A DNA stretch of 28,122 bases, taken from positions 1 to 28,122 of the forward strand of contig CAZRHF010000013.1 of NCBI GenBank assembly GCA_964599835.1, given 5' to 3'. The number at the start of each line of letters is the position of its first letter. The stretch's first letter is position 1. Source of the DNA: SFWF01 sp964599835 (GTDB lineage: Bacteria; Bacillota; Clostridia; Oscillospirales; Acutalibacteraceae). Shown piece after piece: positions 22,757 through 28,122 of this stretch. The notes beneath the pieces were generated by a model. It was not told the origin of the DNA and did no database searches. It saw only the letters and a program-made list of their open reading frames with translations. A program made the translations under genes and the position numbers.

Positions 22757-24226
22757 TTACTGATTCTTTATAAGCATCGCAACGTCTAAAATTCCGCCCC
22801 AAAGGCAGGATTTAATATTATCTACCGTGTGGGTGGTGGCGATATTTGTTGAGGTAAAGTAGAGAGGATAGCAATGGTATTCTTTATAAAGCGTTTCCTC
22901 TGCTGACTTAATATCAGTTGAGGAAAGTCCCAGCTCGGCGTGGTAGGCCGAAAGGGTACCCGTGGCGGCAGAGAAGGGGACTATCAGCAGGTCGTAATAC
23001 CCTGAGTTGTAGGCCGAGCCTGCCGCGGCAGGGGAGAGCTCCTCGATGTTTATAAAAAGACTGAGCTCCTGCTGCCACTTGGCCGCAACCGCCTTTGCAA
23101 CCGATGAAGCTGTTCCGTCGGCAGGGTATTTAAGTGTGATGCCCTCGGGTGCGGTGCCTGCCTTTACTGCCTCGGCGTAAAGCTTTGCCGCTTCCTCAGG
23201 GTCGTAGGCTATATAGTCGGACGCCTTACCGCCCGAGACCTTTATTATATCGGGATAGATAGTCTCGGCAATTTTGTGGGTCGTGGGAAGGCGGTCGGTC
23301 AGCGTTTCGTGCTCTACGGTCGAAAGCAGAGCCTTTCTTACTTTTTCGTCAATACTGTCACCTGCGAAAAGAGCGTAGCAGGTATCAATGGTCGATACGG
23401 TATCAAAGCCGGCACTCTCTACCCTGTCGAAATCGGCAGTGGGAAGATAGAGAAGGTCGGTATTTTCGTTTTCCAGCATACTAAGGGTGTCTTTTTCGCC
23501 ACAGGTATAGTAGATTCGCATTGAGTTTGCTTCAAATTCGCCCGTAAAATCGAGATTTTTAGCAAGGCGTATAAGGAATTTCTCATTGGCGGTCCACTTC
23601 TTTATATAGTAGGAACCGCAGGAGGGTGTGGTGTCTAAGGTGAGCCCGTATTTGCCCATACAGCCCTCGAAATATCTTCTGTTACAGGGCATCGTAACGG
23701 CAGAGGTCAGAACCTTTTCGAATTCGGGGTCGTGGGATCTAAGCTCGATTTTAAGGGTGTAGTCGTCAACCGCCGTAACCCCGAGTGTCGAAAGCTCGGC
23801 CTTTCCGCTGTAAATATCCTCGGCTCCAACTACCGAAAAAAGACTGTTTGCGTAGGGTGCTGAGGTCTCGGGAGACACCGCCCGCTCAAGACCGAACAAA
23901 AAGTCGTCGGCGGTAAGAGGGGTGCCGTCGGTCCATTTGCCATCTTTTTTAAGTTTAAAGATGTAGGTGTTTCCGTCTTTTGTGTAGGACTCAGCCGCCG
24001 AGGGGACTATATCTCCGTTTTTATCATAACGAAGCAGTGTGTCGAAGACCGAACGTACCACCGTCAACTCTTCGGTAGTTGTGGCAAGCTGAGGATCAAG
24101 GATCTCGGCGGTGCGGTCGAATTCAATATAAATATAAGCCTCTTTATAGCTTTCCTCACAGCCCGAAAAGGTGAGGCAAAGGGTCAAAACGGCAAGTATA
24201 AGCGCCGTGAGTTTTCTTATTATCAT
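22757..24226 (-). CDS. ABC transporter solute-binding lipoprotein, family 5 (peptide/opine type)
   Basis: A 489-residue lipoprotein with lipobox LTFSGC (C23 lipidated), then a family 5 (DppA/OppA) binding-protein fold: LDPQLATTTEELTVVRSVFD, then TLLRYDKNGDIVPSAAESYT, then GKWTDGTPLTADDFLFGLER. This family delivers oligopeptides, nickel or sugars to ABC permeases. No permease or ATPase genes are next to it, so it is an orphan. I chose the ATG at 24226 because TTGGAG precedes it; an in-frame TTG four codons earlier is part of that site. The length is slightly below the 520-560 typical of the family. The ligand cannot be assigned. It would need Lgt (in this window) for anchoring. Confidence 0.92.
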   Translation of the reverse strand: MIIRKLTALILAVLTLCLTFSGCEESYKEAYIYIEFDRTAEILDPQLATTTEELTVVRSVFDTLLRYDKNGDIVPSAAESYTKDGNTYIFKLKKDGKWTDGTPLTADDFLFGLERAVSPETSAPYANSLFSVVGAEDIYSGKAELSTLGVTAVDDYTLKIELRSHDPEFEKVLTSAVTMPCNRRYFEGCMGKYGLTLDTTPSCGSYYIKKWTANEKFLIRLAKNLDFTGEFEANSMRIYYTCGEKDTLSMLENENTDLLYLPTADFDRVESAGFDTVSTIDTCYALFAGDSIDEKVRKALLSTVEHETLTDRLPTTHKIAETIYPDIIKVSGGKASDYIAYDPEEAAKLYAEAVKAGTAPEGITLKYPADGTASSVAKAVAAKWQQELSLFINIEELSPAAAGSAYNSGYYDLLIVPFSAATGTLSAYHAELGLSSTDIKSAEETLYKEYHCYPLYFTSTNIATTHTVDNIKSCLWGGILDVAMLIKNQ

Positions 24227-24257
24227 TTTGATCTCCAATCAGAAATTCATAAACTTA

Positions 24258-24286
24258 ATTATATTATATGTTTTCGCTTTTTTCAA
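24258..24286 (-). promoter_or_regulatory. promoter of the solute-binding protein gene
   Basis: On the minus strand TTGAAA (24281-24286), 17-base spacer, TATAAT (24258-24263). Good sigma-A match 30 bases before the start. Confidence 0.7.
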
Positions 24287-24313
24287 CATAATTATTAATG
24301 TAAAGAAAAATAC

Positions 24314-24342
24314 TTGACAGAACCGCGCCTCTGTGCTATAAT
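24314..24342 (+). promoter_or_regulatory. consensus promoter of the ylxM-ffh operon
   Basis: Perfect TTGACA (24314-24319), 17-base spacer, perfect TATAAT (24337-24342). It is expected to be strong and constitutive. A second ACTTGACA at 24361 has no matching -10 box. Confidence 0.9.
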
Positions 24343-24381
24343 GTACCCCGCAAGTAAAAAACTTGACACGAGGTGGGTTCT

Positions 24382-24687
24382 TTGGCCGCTAACCTATATG
24401 TTTCCGAGCTTCTCGACCGTTACGGAATACTCCTGCCCGAAAAGCAGTACAGAATTCTCGACGGATATTATAATAACGACCTTTCTCTTTCCGAAATTGC
24501 CGAAAACGAGGGCATAACCCGTCAGGGAGTAAGCGATTTTGTAAAAAGGGGAGAAGCCCAGCTTTCTGAGTTTGAAAAGGGTCTCGGCTACGTCGAGCTT
24601 GTGAAAAACCTTAAGGCGACTGCCGACGGGGTCAGAAGCGGAGCAAAAACAGCGGAAGAACTTCTCGAGCTGATAGAAAAATTATAA
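24382..24687 (+). CDS. ylxM: YlxM/p13-like DNA-binding protein, SRP-associated
   Basis: A 101-residue helical protein of the YlxM family: LYVSELLDRYGILLPEKQYR, then a sigma-70 region 4-like HTH LSLSEIAENEGITRQGVSDF. It is invariably linked to ffh in Firmicutes and thought to modulate the signal recognition particle. The TTG at 24382 is preferred because GAGGTG lies six bases upstream; the in-frame GTG at 24373 is part of that ribosome site. First gene of the operon, 12 bases before ffh. Confidence 0.9.
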   Translation: MAANLYVSELLDRYGILLPEKQYRILDGYYNNDLSLSEIAENEGITRQGVSDFVKRGEAQLSEFEKGLGYVELVKNLKATADGVRSGAKTAEELLELIEKL

Positions 24688-24699
24688 AGAGGTGAGAGT

Positions 24700-26043
24700 A
24701 TGGCATTCGACAGTCTTTCAGATAAGCTTGCAGGTGTTTTCAAACGCCTTCGCTCCAAAGGCAAGCTTAATGAGCGTGACGTTAAGGACGTTATGCGTGA
24801 GATCCGTCTTGCCCTGCTCGAGGCCGACGTAAACTATAAGGTCGCTAAAGATTTTACCAATACTGTCGGTGAAAAATGCGTGGGCGAAAAGGTTATGGAA
24901 AGCCTCACCCCCGCACAAACGGTTATCAAGATCGTCCGCGACGAGCTCACTGCCCTTATGGGAAGCGAACAGACCCGTCTTAAAACCTCTAATAAGATCC
25001 CCACGATAATAATGCTCTGCGGTCTTCAGGGTTCAGGTAAGACCACCCACGCCGCAAAGCTTGCAAAACACCTGAAGGCAAAGGGTCACAGACCTATGCT
25101 TGCCGCATGCGATATTTACCGTCCTGCCGCTATTGAGCAGTTAAAGGTCTTAGGTGAGCAGATCGGTGTTCCCGTCTTCGAAAAGGGAACTCAGAAGCCC
25201 GAAATAACCGCTAAACAGGCGGTAGCTTATGCAAAGGACTACGGTCACGACTATCTTCTTTTAGATACCGCAGGCCGTCTCCATATCGACACCGAGCTTA
25301 TGGATGAGCTTCGTCGCATAACCAAAGAGGTCGAAGTCAATAACATCCTCCTTGTAATCGACTCTATGGTGGGTCAGGACTCGGTAAACATCGCCAAGGC
25401 ATTCAACGAAATATTGGAGATCGACGGCGTTATACTCACCAAGCTTGACGGCGATACCCGCGGCGGTGCCGCGCTTTCGGTCCGTGCCGTTACGGGCAAG
25501 CCCATTATGTTTGCAGGTGTGGGCGAAAAGCTTGATGACCTTGACGAATTTCATCCCGACCGTATGGCTTCACGTATTCTCGGTATGGGCGACGTTCTTT
25601 CCCTTATCGAAAAGGTGGAAAGCGAGCTTGACGAGAAAAAAGCCTTAGAAACCGCAAAACGTCTGGAAGAAAACAAATTTGACCTTAACGACCTTTTGGA
25701 CCAGTTTCAGCAGATCAAGAAAATGGGCGACATCAAGGGCCTGCTTTCTATGATCCCCGGAATGGGCAATAAGATAAAAGATCAGGACATCGACGAAAGG
25801 GCAATGCTCCGTACCGAGGCTATTATCTATTCAATGACCAAAAAGGAACGCGCTAAGCCAGACCTCTTAAACGCTTCAAGGAGAAAGCGGATCGCCGCAG
25901 GTGCAGGCGTAACAGTAGAGGACGTCAACAAGCTTATGCGTCAGTATGAGCAGATGAAAAAAATGTTCAAGTCAATGAGCGGTAAGGGCGGCAAACGCAA
26001 ATTATCTAATTTCAAATTGCCCCCCGGAATGCCCGGAATGTAG
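24700..26043 (+). CDS. ffh: signal recognition particle GTPase Ffh
   Basis: A 447-residue SRP54. It has an N-terminal helical domain, G-domain P-loop GLQGSGKTT (108-116), DTAGRLH (~188), TKLDGDTRGG (~246-255), and a methionine-rich M domain from ~300 (GMGDVLSLIEK, PGMGNKI, MRQYEQMKKMFKSMSG) ending LPPGMPGM. With SRP RNA it targets nascent membrane and secreted proteins to FtsY and SecYEG. The SRP RNA gene is not in the window. GAGGTGAGAG precedes the start. Normal length and no anomalies. Confidence 0.98.
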   Translation: MAFDSLSDKLAGVFKRLRSKGKLNERDVKDVMREIRLALLEADVNYKVAKDFTNTVGEKCVGEKVMESLTPAQTVIKIVRDELTALMGSEQTRLKTSNKIPTIIMLCGLQGSGKTTHAAKLAKHLKAKGHRPMLAACDIYRPAAIEQLKVLGEQIGVPVFEKGTQKPEITAKQAVAYAKDYGHDYLLLDTAGRLHIDTELMDELRRITKEVEVNNILLVIDSMVGQDSVNIAKAFNEILEIDGVILTKLDGDTRGGAALSVRAVTGKPIMFAGVGEKLDDLDEFHPDRMASRILGMGDVLSLIEKVESELDEKKALETAKRLEENKFDLNDLLDQFQQIKKMGDIKGLLSMIPGMGNKIKDQDIDERAMLRTEAIIYSMTKKERAKPDLLNASRRKRIAAGAGVTVEDVNKLMRQYEQMKKMFKSMSGKGGKRKLSNFKLPPGMPGM

Positions 26044-26097
26044 TTAATCAAGAGTTTTCTCTTAATTATATAAATAAGTATATGGAGGTGTATTCAG

Positions 26098-26340
26098 ATG
26101 GCAGTTAAAATCAGACTTCGCAGATTAGGCGCTAAGAAGGCTCCTTTCTACCGTGTAGTTGTTGCGGATTCCCGCTATCCCCGTGACGGACGTTTCATCG
26201 AGGAGATCGGAACCTACGATCCCACTAAGGAGCCCGCTGTAGTAAACATCGACGGCGAAAAGGCCAAGAAGTGGATCGCTAACGGCGCACAGCCTACCGA
26301 CACCGTAAAGGCTCTTCTCAAAAAATCCGAGATCATCTAA
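26098..26340 (+). CDS. rpsP: 30S ribosomal protein S16
   Basis: An 80-residue S16: VKIRLRRLGAKKAPFYRVVV, ADSRYPRDGRFIEEIGTYDP, and NGAQPTDTVKALLKK near the C-terminus. It is a 30S assembly protein. GGAGGTG lies upstream and khpA follows after 21 bases. Standard position between ffh and khpA. Confidence 0.98.
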   Translation: MAVKIRLRRLGAKKAPFYRVVVADSRYPRDGRFIEEIGTYDPTKEPAVVNIDGEKAKKWIANGAQPTDTVKALLKKSEII

Positions 26341-26361
26341 TCATCAGTGGAGGAATTTTCA

Positions 26362-26595
26362 ATGAAAGAACTTCTCGTATCCATCGCCGCAGGTCTCGTA
26401 GAGGCTCCCGATCAGGTAACCGTTACCGAGGATGCCGTAAACGAGGAAGGCGTTATCGTTTTCCATCTTCACGTTGCAGAAGACGATATGGGACGTGTTA
26501 TCGGTAAGCAGGGTCGTATAGCTAAGGCTATCCGTACCGTTATGCGTGCCGCCGCAAACCGTACCGGCGACAAGGTAATGGTCGAAATCGACTAA
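26362..26595 (+). CDS. khpA: KH-domain RNA-binding protein KhpA (YlqC)
   Basis: A 77-residue single type II KH domain with the GxxG loop in DDMGRVIGKQGRIAKAIRTV. KhpA binds RNA, commonly with KhpB/Jag, and affects cell division and small RNA biology. The ATG at 26362 is preferred because GGAGG lies upstream; an in-frame GTG at 26347 overlaps that site. A hairpin follows before rimM. Confidence 0.95.
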   Translation: MKELLVSIAAGLVEAPDQVTVTEDAVNEEGVIVFHLHVAEDDMGRVIGKQGRIAKAIRTVMRAAANRTGDKVMVEID

Positions 26596-26602
26596 TCTAT
26601 CA

Positions 26603-26640
26603 GTTAAAAGCCCCCACCCCAAGTGGGGGCTTAACTTTAA
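26603..26640 (+). terminator. hairpin/terminator between khpA and rimM
   Basis: GCCCCCAC (26610-26617) pairs with GTGGGGGC (26623-26630), plus outer AA/TT pairs. Only a short TTAACTTTAA follows, so termination may be partial. It would set different expression levels for rpsP-khpA and rimM-trmD. Confidence 0.65.
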
Positions 26641-26652
26641 TGGAGAAGAATT

Positions 26653-27168
26653 ATGAAACAGAATTTTTTAGAGGTCGGAAAGATCGTAGGAACCCACGGT
26701 GTTCGCGGAATGGTCAGAATACAGGCCTGGTGCGATTCGCCCGAGTTTTTCTGCGGTCTTAAAAAGCTCTATTTAAATAAAGAAGGAACCTCACACTTGG
26801 ATGTGCAAAAATCAAGTCCCCACGGAAACGTGGTCATTGCCGCCCTTAAAGGGGTCGATTCTATTGAGGCGGCGGAAGGCTATCGCAGTAAGGTGCTCTA
26901 TATGTCAAGAGAGGACGCCGACCTTGAGGAAGGACAGTATTTTATAAGCGAGCTTATAGGCTGTGAGGTCTTCCATGCCGATACGGGCGCCTCCTTAGGT
27001 ACCGTTTCCGACGTTTCCGAAACGGGTGCCAACGACGTATGGCACATTAAAAGGGAAGATAAGGAATATCTCATACCCTGCATTGACGAGGTCGTAATTT
27101 CGGTCGATATTGATACCGAAAGGGTAGTTATCAGACCTTTGAAAGGAATTTTCGAAGATGAAGATTGA
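26653..27168 (+). CDS. rimM: 16S rRNA processing/30S maturation factor RimM
   Basis: A 171-residue RimM: N-terminal FLEVGKIVGTHGVRGMVRIQ (barrel domain) and a PRC-barrel C-terminal domain (EGQYFISELIGCEV, IPCIDEVVISVDID). It binds S19 and helps mature the 30S head. GGAG lies upstream. It overlaps trmD by 11 bases in another frame. Confidence 0.95.
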   Translation: MKQNFLEVGKIVGTHGVRGMVRIQAWCDSPEFFCGLKKLYLNKEGTSHLDVQKSSPHGNVVIAALKGVDSIEAAEGYRSKVLYMSREDADLEEGQYFISELIGCEVFHADTGASLGTVSDVSETGANDVWHIKREDKEYLIPCIDEVVISVDIDTERVVIRPLKGIFEDED

Positions 27169-27904
27169 TATAATGACCCTCTTTCCCGAAATGTGTGAGG
27201 CTGTGCTAAGTGAGAGCATAATCGGCCGCGCGAGGAAGGCGGGAAAGGTTGAAATTGCCTGCCATAATATCCGCGACTTTTCGGGCAATAAGCATAATAA
27301 GGTAGACGACACTCCCTACGGGGGCGGAATGGGAATGGTTATGTCGGCCGCTCCCATTTATAATTGTTTTATGTCTCTGTACGATGCCGAAACCGAGAAG
27401 AAACCCCACCTTGTATATATGACGCCCAAGGGACCCACCTTCACACAGAAAAAAGCCGTAGAGCTTTCGAAATACGATAGGGTAGTTTTTCTCTGCGGAC
27501 ATTACGAGGGTGTTGACCAGCGTGTTATCGATGCTATCGTCGACGAAGAAATATCGGTAGGTGACTATGTGCTGACCGGTGGAGAGCTTCCTGCCCTCAC
27601 GGTTGCCGACGCAGTCTGCCGTATGCTTCCGGGTGTTCTGGCCGATGATATCTGCTTTACCGAGGAAAGTCATTTCGCAGGCCTGCTGGAATATCCCCAG
27701 TACACAAAGCCCGAAACCTGGAACGATATGCAGGTGCCTGAGGTACTGCTTTCCGGTCACCACGCAAATATCGCCAAATGGAGACGGGAAAAGGCCATTG
27801 AAGTGACGTATAACCGCCGTCCCGAAATGCTGAATGAAGCTGAGCTTTCAAAAAAGGAAAAGCTGTTTCTGGACGAGCTTAAGAAAAATGACCCTACTGC
27901 ATAA
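27158..27904 (+). CDS. trmD: tRNA (guanine-N1)-methyltransferase TrmD
   Basis: A 248-residue SPOUT methyltransferase making m1G37 in tRNAs with G36, using SAM, which prevents frameshifting. Motifs: MTLFPEMCEAVLSESIIGRA, NKHNKVDDTPYGGGMGMVM, GHYEGVDQRVIDAIVDEEIS and VGDYVLTGGELPA, which form the trefoil-knot SAM site. AAGGAAT precedes the start inside the end of rimM. Last gene of this run: the expected rplS does not follow. A weak imperfect hairpin (27933-27974, AAGGG/CCCTT with outer ACAAAA/TTTTGT) lies downstream. Confidence 0.98.
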   Translation: MKIDIMTLFPEMCEAVLSESIIGRARKAGKVEIACHNIRDFSGNKHNKVDDTPYGGGMGMVMSAAPIYNCFMSLYDAETEKKPHLVYMTPKGPTFTQKKAVELSKYDRVVFLCGHYEGVDQRVIDAIVDEEISVGDYVLTGGELPALTVADAVCRMLPGVLADDICFTEESHFAGLLEYPQYTKPETWNDMQVPEVLLSGHHANIAKWRREKAIEVTYNRRPEMLNEAELSKKEKLFLDELKKNDPTA

Positions 27905-27994
27905 AAGTTATTCAACATTTTAAGCAAAATGCACAAAACCAAGGGTCGAATTTCGTCGCCCTTTGACCTTTTGTGAGAACTTGTTTTTTTGCCG

Positions 27995-28022
27995 TTGACT
28001 GTGGAATATATTGTGGTATAAT
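27995..28022 (+). promoter_or_regulatory. promoter of the HPr-family gene
   Basis: TTGACT (27995-28000), 16-base spacer, extended -10 TGG-TATAAT (28014-28022). The box lies inside a short palindrome GGTAT-AATA-ATACC (28015-28028). Confidence 0.75.
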
Positions 28023-28079
28023 AATACCATAATCGGTTTAGAACCACTATATGCTTAAATTTATATGAGGAGTATGTTT

Positions 28080-28122
28080 ATGTGCGTTAAAGATGTAGTT
28101 ATAAATAACCAGGTTGGTCTCC
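28080..28122 (+). CDS. HPr-family phosphocarrier protein, N-terminus (cut by window edge)
   Basis: Fourteen codons are visible: MCVKDVVINNQVGL. This matches the start of clostridial HPr-family proteins, where GL is followed by HARPA with the phosphorylated histidine; that residue lies outside the window. GAGGAG lies seven bases before the ATG, with a good promoter upstream. It may be a PTS carrier or a regulatory HPr/Crh paralogue. The assignment rests on a short stretch. Confidence 0.65.
   Translation, partial: MCVKDVVINNQVGL

Noticed and set aside
24361..24370. Second ACTTGACA as an additional ylxM-ffh promoter
   Set aside because: No -10 box follows at the right distance, and the ribosome site of ylxM begins immediately after it.
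27926..27937. AAAATGCACAAA shared with the repeat upstream of glgP
   Set aside because: Twelve AT-rich bases could match by chance, the flanks differ and no functional context links the two sites.
1..28122. CRISPR arrays, tRNA/rRNA genes, transposases, prophage or toxin-antitoxin genes
   Set aside because: I looked for regular repeat-spacer patterns, RNA gene hallmarks and transposase or integrase motifs and saw none that could be supported.

Overview
The window looks like a chromosomal segment of a spore-forming, low-to-moderate GC member of the Clostridia, most like gut Oscillospiraceae/Ruminococcaceae. The reasons are an intact spoIVA, sigma-A promoters with TTGACA/TATAAT boxes, strong GGAGG ribosome binding sites, frequent TTG/GTG starts, a dockerin protein, XRE and AraC regulators, and the Gram-positive order ylxM-ffh-rpsP-khpA-rimM-trmD. 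The genus is inference; no rRNA or tRNA gene was seen.

Layout. 1-1240 (minus): the 5' part of glycogen phosphorylase and a 53-residue membrane protein. 1290-7240 (plus): a tight housekeeping operon of an M16 peptidase-like pair (yfmF, yfmH), lgt and folD, then an HtrA-type membrane-anchored protease with a strong terminator. 7414-8893 (minus): a small membrane protein and an alpha/alpha-toroid protein, divergent from an XRE-TPR regulator (9080). After a 255-bp spacer of hairpins and repeat-like sequence comes a second XRE protein with a 16-residue periodic beta-solenoid tail (10280-10975). 11013-15560: a probable carbohydrate-handling block with a GH39-like glycosidase, two Gfo/Idh/MocA oxidoreductases and a divergent AraC regulator. 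15758-17236: spoIVA behind a sigma-E-type promoter. 17287-22687: an AraC regulator divergent from a secreted dockerin protein and a 1326-residue secreted modular phosphoesterase. 22757-24226 (minus): an orphan solute-binding lipoprotein. 24314-27904 (plus): the SRP/ribosome-maturation operon from a near-ideal promoter. 28080-end: the start of an HPr-family phosphocarrier gene.

Most notable structure: a ~132-bp near-identical copy of the 5' end of spoIVA (RBS, start codon, first ~33 codons) lies 3270 bp upstream of the intact gene, in the same orientation. Between the copies lie exactly the two Gfo/Idh genes and their AraC regulator. This looks like a scar of insertion or tandem duplication that delivered the cassette and left spoIVA intact.

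Other notable points are the XRE protein with five solenoid repeats in an exact 16-residue register, the dockerin-only protein translationally linked to a giant phosphoesterase, and the absence of rplS after trmD.
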